Assembly: GCF_022669155.1 (NCBI RefSeq)
Contig: NZ_JALBVB010000059.1
Coordinates: 14,449-56,483 of the forward strand
Source of the DNA: Kineococcus sp. TRM81007
Lineage (GTDB): Bacteria > Actinomycetota > Actinomycetes > Actinomycetales > Kineococcaceae
Direction of reading: 5' to 3'
Length of the DNA: 42,035 nucleotides
Part shown: piece by piece, positions 35,923-42,035 of the stretch
Layout of the letters: every line of letters starts with the position of its first letter
Position numbering within the stretch: the first letter of the stretch is position 1
Made by a program: the position numbers and the translations under genes
The notes under the pieces: generated by a model
What the model was told of the DNA's origin: nothing
Database searches by the model: none
Seen by the model: only the letters and a program-made list of their open reading frames with translations

Positions 35923-36777
35923 GTGAGCGACGCCGCGAACGAGACCTCCACCGGGCAGCCCGTCTGCCCCCGGCACCCCGACCGCGAGTCGTGGGTGCGC
36001 TGCCAGCGCTGCGAGCGGCCCGCGTGCCCCCAGTGCCAGCGCCCCGCCGCGGTCGGGGTGCAGTGCGTGGACTGCGTCGCCGAGGGCAACCGCGGCGTGC
36101 GGCAGGGCCGCACCGCGCTCGGCGGCTCGGTGCGGGTGCGCGACAGCCTGGTGACGAAGGTCGTCGTCGTCGTGTGCGTGGCGATGTTCGCCGCGCGCTA
36201 CGTGCTGCCGGCGGACCTCTACTACTACCTGCCGCTCGTCAACGAGATCGGCTACGCGAACAGCTTCGACGCGGACACGTGGTGGCAGCCGCTGACGTCG
36301 GCGTTCCTGCACGCCTCGCTGCTGCACCTGCTGTTCAACACGTACGCGCTGTGGCTGACGGGGCACTACCTGGAGCCCCTGCTGGGGCGGGCGCGCTTCG
36401 CGGCCCTCTACCTGCTCTCCGCCCTGGGCGGGGCGGTGGGTGCGCTGCTGCTGCCGCTGACGGCCCACACGAGCCTGGTGGGCGCCTCGGGCGCCGTCTT
36501 CGGCCTGTTCGGGGCCCTGGTGGTCGTCAACCGGGACCTGGGCCGGCAGACCGGTCAGGTCGTGGCGCTGGTGGCGATCAACTTCGCGCTGGGGTTGTTC
36601 ATCAGCGGCGTCTCGTGGCAGGCGCACCTGGGCGGCCTGGTGACGGGCCTGGTGGTGGCCACCCTGCTGGTGCGGTTGCGGCGGCGGGCGCGGGCCGTGC
36701 AGTGGGCGGCGGTGGCCGCGGTGGCGATCGCGGTGCTGGCCCTGCTGGTGCACGCGGGCAGCCGCTCCGTCCTCTGA
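35923..36777 (+). CDS. Rhomboid-family intramembrane serine protease
   Basis: A 284-aa integral membrane protease. The catalytic pair is S189 in GASGAVFG and H235 in AHLGG; the conserved HLLFN (N139) supports the oxyanion site. Six or seven membrane segments span about 75-265. The first 60 residues form a cysteine-rich head (Cys 15, 27, 30, 35, 38, 48, 51 with His18) that looks like a zinc-ribbon or B-box-like knuckle, seen in many actinobacterial rhomboids. The GTG at 35923 starts the only reading that includes the head. Substrates are unknown. Confidence 0.92.
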   Translation: MSDAANETSTGQPVCPRHPDRESWVRCQRCERPACPQCQRPAAVGVQCVDCVAEGNRGVRQGRTALGGSVRVRDSLVTKVVVVVCVAMFAARYVLPADLYYYLPLVNEIGYANSFDADTWWQPLTSAFLHASLLHLLFNTYALWLTGHYLEPLLGRARFAALYLLSALGGAVGALLLPLTAHTSLVGASGAVFGLFGALVVVNRDLGRQTGQVVALVAINFALGLFISGVSWQAHLGGLVTGLVVATLLVRLRRRARAVQWAAVAAVAIAVLALLVHAGSRSVL

Positions 36778-37082
36778 GGAGTTGTCCACAGGGCGTCCGC
36801 ACAGGTGTGCGAACAGGCGGTGATTGTCCACGCGCTGTGGGTGGGGGTGTGGACAGTCGTCCGCCCCCACCCACAGTCGTCCACAGCCTGTGGATGGAAC
36901 GGTGGACAGGAACTGTGGACAGGAAGGGGCTCGTCCCCCGGCGATCCACAGCTCGTCCCCAGGTGGGTCGGGGATGAACGGTCCGCCAGCCGCACGGAGT
37001 GTTCACGACAGCACGGAGCGTCGATGCAGCGAGGACCCCGGAGTGCCGATCAGCGCTCCGGGGCCCTCGCGGTGAACGGCGG
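36778..37082. other. Second DnaA-box cluster, rhomboid-crgA gap
   Basis: 305 bases without a gene. Within 36782-36950 are a perfect TTGTCCACA (36782-36790) and single-mismatch boxes at 36824-36832 and 36877-36885 (plus) and 36848-36856 and 36914-36922 (minus). Two-mismatch copies lie at 36889-36897, 36901-36909 and 36942-36950. A 13-bp perfect hairpin (36835-36847 with 36864-36876, 16-base loop) carries one box in its loop. Both orientations occur. The rest holds the crgA terminator. Possible roles are DnaA titration, replication timing control or DnaA regulation of a neighbour. Confidence 0.85.
37030..37069 (-). terminator. crgA terminator
   Basis: A 14-pair stem with one A-C mismatch (37030-37043 with 37056-37069) and a 12-base loop lies 13 bases after the crgA stop. 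Confidence 0.6.
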
Positions 37083-37412
37083 TCAGCGCCAGCGCGTCGT
37101 CATGGCGAAGCCCACGAGGACGAGCCCGAAGCCGGCCACCAGGTTCCAGTTGTCCCAGCCGGGCACCGGGTACTGCGCGCTCGAGAGGTAGAAGACGACG
37201 ATCCACAGCAGCCCCAGGACCATGAGGGCGACCATGAGGAAGATCCACCAGCGCGGGGTGAGCCGGTTGCGGGCCTTGATCGCGCGGTCCGTGTCGTCGG
37301 CGGTGCTCCCACCGCGCCGGCGGCGGCGCCGGCCCGGTTCCGCCGCGCCCTCCGCGCCGGTGCCCTCCGCGGTCTCCTCGTCGCGCTTCCGCTCGTCGCG
37401 GGGCTCGGGCAC
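37083..37412 (-). CDS. crgA: Cell division protein CrgA
   Basis: A 109-aa actinobacterial divisome protein that interacts with FtsZ and with peptidoglycan synthases at the septum. A charged, Arg/Glu-rich cytoplasmic head (1-45) precedes two membrane helices: the first in RWWIFLMVALMVLGLLWIVV, the second in LVAGFGLVLVGFAM, joined by YLSSAQYPVPGWDNWN. These are the conserved CrgA features. The GTG at 37412 has GGAGGT 5 bases upstream. It is divergent from the DUF881 gene, with 127 bases between. Confidence 0.93.
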   Translation of the reverse strand: MPEPRDERKRDEETAEGTGAEGAAEPGRRRRRRGGSTADDTDRAIKARNRLTPRWWIFLMVALMVLGLLWIVVFYLSSAQYPVPGWDNWNLVAGFGLVLVGFAMTTRWR

Positions 37413-37539
37413 GTCAACCTCCGGGTCGGGACGGGGCGTGCAGGAGCACGCTGATCGCCTGGTTAGCGTAGTAGGAGCAGACCTCGCGGACGGTCGCGCC
37501 ACGGGTGCACCGCGTGAACGGGGTCGAGGAGGAGGGGAC

Positions 37540-38271
37540 GTGCGCGCACCTCGGACGCGCACGGCGGTCCGTCGCACCGCCGTCGCCGGCGTCTTCGCGC
37601 TCGCCGGCCTGCTGTTCACCACCAGCGCCCTCACCTCCCGCGGCACCGACCTGCGCTCGGACACCGCCGACCTCGGCGCCCTCGTCGCCGAGCGGTCCCG
37701 GCTCAACGAGCAGCGCGCCGCGCGCGTGGGCGACCTGCGCGCCGAGGTCGCCGAGCTCACCCGGACCGCCGCGCCCGCCGTCGCCGCCGACCCGCTCGAC
37801 GAGCCCGCCCTGGGCATCGCCTCCGGGGCGCTGGCCGCCACCGGACCCGGTGTCACGGTCGTCCTCGACGACGCCCCCGACACCGTCCGGCCCGCCGGCG
37901 CCTCGCCCGACGACCTGGTGGTGCACCAGCAGGACGTCGAGGCCGTCGTCAACGCGCTGTGGGCCGGCGGCGCGGAAGCGATGTCGATCATGGACCAGCG
38001 CGTCGTGTCCACCTCCGCCGTGCGCTGCGTGGGCAACGTGCTCGTCCTGCAGGGCCGCACCTACTCCCCGCCCTACCGCGTGTCCGCGATCGGCGACCCC
38101 GAGGCGCTGCGCGCCGCCCTCGGCGCCAGCGCGCAGGTCGCCGTCTACCGCCAGTACGTCGACGCCTACGGGCTGGGCTGGTCCGTCGAGGCGCACGACG
38201 AGGCCGACGGGCTGCTGCTGCCCGCCTTCGACGGCTCCACCGCCCTCGACGCCGCCCGGGTCCCCGCGTGA
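37540..38271 (+). CDS. DUF881 family membrane-anchored protein
   Basis: A 243-aa protein with one N-terminal membrane segment (about 10-30), a short coiled region (LVAERSRLNEQRAARVGDLRAEV) and a DUF881 domain (about 90-225; GVTVVLDDAPDT, LVVHQQDVEAVVNALW, GNVLVLQGRTYSPPY). DUF881 proteins occur near division and sortase genes in actinobacteria and near division-septum genes in Bacillus (YlxW/YlxX); the exact role is not known. The GTG at 37540 follows a purine-rich GAGGAGGAGGGG. Its stop overlaps the sortase start (GTGA). Confidence 0.88.
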   Translation: MRAPRTRTAVRRTAVAGVFALAGLLFTTSALTSRGTDLRSDTADLGALVAERSRLNEQRAARVGDLRAEVAELTRTAAPAVAADPLDEPALGIASGALAATGPGVTVVLDDAPDTVRPAGASPDDLVVHQQDVEAVVNALWAGGAEAMSIMDQRVVSTSAVRCVGNVLVLQGRTYSPPYRVSAIGDPEALRAALGASAQVAVYRQYVDAYGLGWSVEAHDEADGLLLPAFDGSTALDAARVPA

Positions 38272-38975
38272 TCCGCCGCGCCGTCGGCGTCACCGGCGAG
38301 CTGCTCGTCACCGCCGGGGTGCTCGTCCTGCTGTTCGTGGTGTGGCAGCTGCACTGGACGGACCTGACCAGCGAGCGCGCCCAGGCCGCCGCCGTCGACG
38401 CCCTGCAGGAGCGCTGGGACACCGCCCCCGCGCCCACCGCGAGGGCGGCGGCACCGACCGCGCCGGCGGCGCCCGCGGTCCCGGACGTGGACCAGACCCC
38501 GCCCACCGGTGACGCCTTCGCGATCACGTACGTGCCCCGCTTCGGCAGCGACTACGCCGTGCCCGTCGTGGAGGGCATCGGCGCCGAGGAGCTGGAGGAC
38601 GGCATCGGCCACTACCCGGGCACCGCGATGCCCGGCGGGGTGGGCAACTTCGCGATCGCCGGGCACCGCGTCACCTACGGCAAGCCCTTCCACCGCGTCG
38701 CGGAGCTGCAGGAGGGGGACGCGGTCGTCGTCGCCACCGCCGACCGCTGGTACACGTACCGGGTGCGGCGCCACCGCATCGTCACCCCGCAGCAGGTGGA
38801 GATCATCGCGCCGGTGCCGGACCGGCCGGGTGAGCAGCCCACCGAGGCGTGGCTGACGATGACGGCCTGCCACCCGATGTACTCCGCGCGCGAGCGGTAC
38901 ATCGTGTACGCGCAGCTGGAGTCGTCGCAGGACCGCGCCGACGGGCCGCCGGCCTCGCTGGCCGCGGTCGGCTGA
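38268..38975 (+). CDS. srtE: Class E sortase
   Basis: A membrane-anchored transpeptidase that attaches surface proteins to the cell wall. A single N-terminal helix (about 8-28) and a Pro/Ala-rich spacer lead to the sortase barrel. The catalytic residues are H133 (AGHRVTYGKPF) and C201 in TMTACHPMYSARERYIV, with R208 or R210 as the arginine. Class E enzymes prefer LAxTG-type signals in high-GC Gram-positives. At 235 aa it has normal length. It is co-translated with the DUF881 gene. Confidence 0.92.
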   Translation: MIRRAVGVTGELLVTAGVLVLLFVVWQLHWTDLTSERAQAAAVDALQERWDTAPAPTARAAAPTAPAAPAVPDVDQTPPTGDAFAITYVPRFGSDYAVPVVEGIGAEELEDGIGHYPGTAMPGGVGNFAIAGHRVTYGKPFHRVAELQEGDAVVVATADRWYTYRVRRHRIVTPQQVEIIAPVPDRPGEQPTEAWLTMTACHPMYSARERYIVYAQLESSQDRADGPPASLAAVG

Positions 38976-38989
38976 GGGGAGGGGACGTC

Positions 38990-39148
38990 GTGTACGCGTG
39001 GTGGTGGCGCACCCTGCCGGGCCCGTGGTGGGTGCGGCTGCTGCTGAGCCTGCTCGTGGCGGCGGCCGTGGTGCTGCTCTGCTTCACCGTCGTCTTCCCC
39101 GCCGTCGCCGACCACCTGGCCGTCAACGACGCCACCGTCGGCGGCTGA
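38990..39148 (+). CDS. Small conserved actinobacterial membrane protein
   Basis: A 52-aa protein: a Trp-rich start (YAWWWRTLPGPWWVR), one membrane segment (about 16-40) and a short extracytoplasmic end (NDATVGG). A similar Trp-rich start and ND-TV end occur in the small protein next to the class E sortase in Streptomyces (from memory). The GTG at 38990 has GGGGAGGGG upstream, 14 bases after the sortase stop. Likely part of the DUF881-sortase operon; function unknown. Confidence 0.82.
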   Translation: MYAWWWRTLPGPWWVRLLLSLLVAAAVVLLCFTVVFPAVADHLAVNDATVGG

Positions 39149-39257
39149 GCGCCCCGCCCGGCGGCGGTGGTGCGGCGCTGTGAAGACGTCGCGCACGCGC
39201 TGCGCGCACCCGGGGATCAGGACCACGCCGGTCCGGTGCGCGACGTACCGTGGTCGG

Positions 39258-40808
39258 ATGCCCACGACCGACGGCTCCGTCCCGCCGCGCGCCGACGTGC
39301 CCGGTGCGGGCCGGCGCGCCCGGGGGCAGCACGCCAGCCACGCGCACACCGCGGCGCTGCGCGCCCTGCGGGTGGCCGTGGTGGCGCTCGTCGCGCTCGC
39401 GCTGACCGCGGGCGCCGGCGGCGTCTACGCCTACCAGCGCCTGCAGGGCAACATCACCGCCGAGGACGTCTCCGGCCTGCTGGGCACGCGCCCCGGCAAG
39501 GACGAGGACACCACCGCCGGCACATCGCCGGTGAACATCCTCGTCATGGGCAGCGACACCCGGGCCCTCGCCGACGGCACCGGGGGCGCCTACGGCGGCG
39601 AGGCCGCCGACCCGGGCGCCCGCTCCGACACCACCGTGCTGGTGCACCTCGCCGGCGACCGCGAGAGCGCCACCCTGGTGAGCATCCCGCGCGACTCGAT
39701 GGTGGAGATCCCCGCCTGCACGGCCCCGGACGGCAGCACGATCGAGGCGCACGTGGGCATGTTCAACTCGGCGTTCACCGAGGGGGGACCGGCCTGCACG
39801 ATCACCACGGTGGAGGCCCTCACCGGCGTGTACGTCGACCACTACGCCGTGGTGGACTTCAGCGGCTTCCGCTCCATGATCGACGCCCTCGGCGGGGTGA
39901 CGATCTGCACGCCGGAGGACATCGACGACCGCAGGGCGAACCTGCACCTGGAGGCCGGCACCCACGAGGACGTGGACGGGGAGACGGCCCTGGCCTACGC
40001 GCGCGTGCGGTACATCGGCGACGGCTCCGACCTGTCCCGCATCGAGCGCCAGCAGGCCCTGATGTCCTCGATCGTGCAGGAGGTCACCAGCTCGCAGATC
40101 CTGCTGCGCCCGGACCGGCTGTACTCGTTCCTCGACGCGGCGACGAAGTCGGTGACCACCGACCCGGACCTGGCCAGCATCAGCGAGCTGGTGGACCTGG
40201 CGCAGAGCGTGCAGGGCATGCCCGCCGACGCGGTGCGCTTCGTGACCGTGCCCACCGAGCCGTACCCGCCGAACGACGCGCGCGTGCAGTGGACGGCGGC
40301 CGCGGAGGAGCTGTGGCAGCGCATCCGCACCGACACCGCCGGGCAGCCGTCGGCCGCACCCACCGCGACGGCGAGCACTGACCCGTCGGCGAGCTCGCAG
40401 CTGGTCGTCGCCCCGGGCGACGTGTCGGTGCGCGTGGTGAACACCGGTGCCCCGGCCGGCACGGCCGCGGCGGTCGCCGACGCGCTCGCGGAGGTGGGGT
40501 TCGCGGTCGCCGGGGTCGGTGACGGCGAGGCCAGCGACTCCTCGGTGCCGGTCCTGGTGCGCTACGGCCCGGACCGCGCGGACAGCGCGCAGACCGTGGC
40601 GGCCGCGTTCGGCGGGGCGGCGGCGCGCCCGGACGGCAGCCTGGGGCGCACCGTCGTGGTGGAGGTGTCCTCCGCGGACCACTCGGTCACCGACGTGCGG
40701 GCCCGCGTCACCGGCGCCACCGCCCCGCCGAGCGCCACCGCGGGCGCCGCGGCCTCCCCGGAGCCCACGATCACCGCCCGCGTCGCCACCGACGACATCT
40801 GCGCCTGA
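39258..40808 (+). CDS. LytR-CpsA-Psr (LCP) family glycopolymer transferase with LytR_C domain
   Basis: LCP proteins attach undecaprenyl-linked glycopolymers to peptidoglycan. One membrane helix (about 34-56) leads to the extracytoplasmic LCP domain (about 88-260): NILVMGSDTR, ARSDTTVLVHL, VSIPRDSMVEIP, DFSGFRSMIDALGGV and ALAYARVRYIGDGSDLSRIERQQ carry the acidic and Arg residues of the pyrophosphate pocket. A LytR_C domain follows (about 395-480, starting VSVRVVNTGAPAGTAAAVADAL), then a low-complexity tail. The 516-aa protein starts at an ATG with no Shine-Dalgarno sequence; TACCGT 6 bases upstream suggests a leaderless transcript. It could link the nearby polysaccharide to the wall (inference). 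Confidence 0.92.
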   Translation: MPTTDGSVPPRADVPGAGRRARGQHASHAHTAALRALRVAVVALVALALTAGAGGVYAYQRLQGNITAEDVSGLLGTRPGKDEDTTAGTSPVNILVMGSDTRALADGTGGAYGGEAADPGARSDTTVLVHLAGDRESATLVSIPRDSMVEIPACTAPDGSTIEAHVGMFNSAFTEGGPACTITTVEALTGVYVDHYAVVDFSGFRSMIDALGGVTICTPEDIDDRRANLHLEAGTHEDVDGETALAYARVRYIGDGSDLSRIERQQALMSSIVQEVTSSQILLRPDRLYSFLDAATKSVTTDPDLASISELVDLAQSVQGMPADAVRFVTVPTEPYPPNDARVQWTAAAEELWQRIRTDTAGQPSAAPTATASTDPSASSQLVVAPGDVSVRVVNTGAPAGTAAAVADALAEVGFAVAGVGDGEASDSSVPVLVRYGPDRADSAQTVAAAFGGAAARPDGSLGRTVVVEVSSADHSVTDVRARVTGATAPPSATAGAAASPEPTITARVATDDICA

Positions 40809-40949
40809 CCCGATCGGGTGGTTCCCGGTCCACGTCCCCCTTCCGGGTGCCGATGTCCCTGGTGCGGTCGGGGTGGTTGAGCATGCAGCCACCCGACGCG
40901 GTCGGGCGCCGCAGTGGCGTGGCGGCGCGTTCGAGCGGGGGGCAGTGTC

Positions 40950-42035
40950 GTGGGTCGTGTGCGGGACATGAAGGTGGGGGCGAAGCTGTTCGCCGGTTTC
41001 GGGGTGGTCAGCCTGCTGCTGCTCGCCGTCGGCGTGGTCGGCGTGGTGCAGCTGCGCAGCGCGCAGGAGCGCCTGGAGGCGATGTACGCCGAGGGCGTGG
41101 TCTCCGTGCACGCCCTGGACATGACGCAGAACGAGTTCAACCTCGCCGCCAAGGACCTCTTGGACCTGGCCCTGCAGGTCGACGACGCCGGCCGCGCCAG
41201 GATCACCGAGAAGGCGGCGGAGCACGACGCCGCGCTGGACGAGGCGTGGAGCGAGTACCTGGGCACCAGCCCCTCGCAGCCGCGGGAGCAGCTGCGCGCC
41301 TTCGAGGCCCACCTGGCCGACTGGCGCGCCGCGCGTGAAGAGCTCGTCCCCCTGGCGGTGGCCGGGGACCTGGCCGCGTTCGCCGCCGCCCGCGCGGCGA
41401 CGACGACGCCGGTGAACCGGGAGATCAACGTGGCCCTGGAGGCGATGGAGGAGCGCGAGGAGGCCGCGGCCGCCGACCGCTCCGCGCAGGGCCGGGAGGC
41501 GTACGCGGTGGCGCTGACCGAGATCACCGCCACGATCGCGCTGGCGCTGGTGCTCGCGGTCACCGTCGCCGTCCTGATCGCCCGCGGCATCTCCCGCCCG
41601 CTGGCGCGGGTGGTCGCGGTGGTGGAGGGCCTGGCCGAGGGCCGGCTGGACCAGCGCGTGGGCATCGACAGCCACGACGAGGTCGGCGTGATGGCGCAGG
41701 CGCTGGACCGCTCCACCGAGCGGCTGGGCGAGGTGATGGGCCAGGTGGTGGCCAACGCCGGCACCCTGGCCTCCTCCTCGGAGGAGCTCAACACGGTGGC
41801 CACGCAGCTGTCCTCCGGGGCGGAGGAGTCCGCGCAGCAGTCGCAGGTCGTCTCCGCCGCCACCGAGGAGATCAGCACGTCCATCGCCACCGTCGCCGCC
41901 GCGGGCGAGGAGATGAGCGCAGCCATCCGGGAGATCTCCTCCTCCACCGCCGAGGCCTCCCAGGTCGCCTCCGCGGCCGTGGCCTCCGCCGCCGACGCCT
42001 CCGCCATCCTGGAGCGCCTGAGCGCGTCCTCCCGC
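40950..42035 (+). CDS. Methyl-accepting chemotaxis protein (partial, cut by window)
   Basis: The 5' part (362 codons) of a chemoreceptor. A first membrane helix (about 12-32), a four-helix-bundle sensor (about 35-190), a second helix (about 193-213) and a HAMP linker (ARGISRPLARVVAVVEGL) lead to the start of the signalling coiled coil (ELNTVATQLSSGAEESAQQSQ and EEISTSIATVAAAGEEM). The kinase-control tip lies beyond the window. Start: GTG at 40950 after a G-rich tract, or the ATG at 40968 six codons later. The ligand is unknown. A 141-base gap without a clear promoter lies upstream. Confidence 0.93.
   Translation, partial: MGRVRDMKVGAKLFAGFGVVSLLLLAVGVVGVVQLRSAQERLEAMYAEGVVSVHALDMTQNEFNLAAKDLLDLALQVDDAGRARITEKAAEHDAALDEAWSEYLGTSPSQPREQLRAFEAHLADWRAAREELVPLAVAGDLAAFAAARAATTTPVNREINVALEAMEEREEAAAADRSAQGREAYAVALTEITATIALALVLAVTVAVLIARGISRPLARVVAVVEGLAEGRLDQRVGIDSHDEVGVMAQALDRSTERLGEVMGQVVANAGTLASSSEELNTVATQLSSGAEESAQQSQVVSAATEEISTSIATVAAAGEEMSAAIREISSSTAEASQVASAAVASAADASAILERLSASSR

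Noticed and set aside
40849-40856. Flagellar sigma-28 promoter before the chemoreceptor
   Set aside because: GCCGATGT resembles the -10 GCCGATAA, but no TAAA lies at the proper distance upstream.

Overview
This window is the chromosomal replication origin region of a very GC-rich actinobacterium. The order rsmG-parA-parB, khpB-yidC-yidD-rnpA-rpmH, dnaA-oriC-dnaN-gnd-recF-dciA-gyrB-gyrA-DUF3566-tRNA-Ile is the standard actinobacterial oriC layout. CrgA, a DLW-39 protein, a class E sortase and a DUF881 protein point to the same phylum. A methyl-accepting chemotaxis receptor at the right edge implies a motile organism. A Kineococcus-like member of the Kineosporiaceae would fit, but the genus is an inference from gene content, not from a marker gene.

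Left arm (0-9.1 kb, almost all minus strand, read away from oriC): release factor 3, a small GHKL ATPase, a GNAT acetyltransferase, parB, parA, rsmG, khpB, yidC, yidD, rnpA, rpmH. Four ParB-binding parS sites or variants lie inside parA and rsmG; in frame they spell Val-Ser-Arg-Glu-Thr or a close variant. One is the centre of a 38-bp perfect palindrome. Divergent rpmH and dnaA promoters lie at 9.18-9.31 kb. The origin, with many imperfect DnaA boxes, fills the 11.02-11.71 kb dnaA-dnaN gap.

Right arm (9.4-21.5 kb, plus strand): dnaA, dnaN, gnd, recF, dciA, gyrB, gyrA, DUF3566 and tRNA-Ile with a strong terminator. GyrA carries Val where susceptible enzymes have Ser or Ala in the quinolone-binding helix. 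A parS-like palindrome sits between gyrB and gyrA.

Accessory block (21.6-33.7 kb), between tRNA-Ile and the DLW-39/tRNA-Ala pair: a divergent AAA ATPase overlapping a low-molecular-weight tyrosine phosphatase, then an exopolysaccharide locus. That locus has a Wzz/BY-kinase fusion, a priming sugar-phosphate transferase, four glycosyltransferases, an O-antigen-ligase/polymerase-like protein and a MurJ/Wzx-like flippase. Together they would build, flip, polymerise and control a Wzx/Wzy-type surface polysaccharide. Six of these genes run against replication.

Far right (33.9-42 kb): DLW-39, tRNA-Ala, a DUF5324-like repeat protein, a cyclophilin, a rhomboid protease with a zinc-ribbon-like head, crgA, the DUF881-sortase E-small membrane protein operon, a LytR-CpsA-Psr ligase and the start of a chemotaxis receptor. 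The gap between the rhomboid gene and crgA holds a second, very dense DnaA-box cluster about 25 kb from oriC, including the only perfect TTGTCCACA found in the two clusters.
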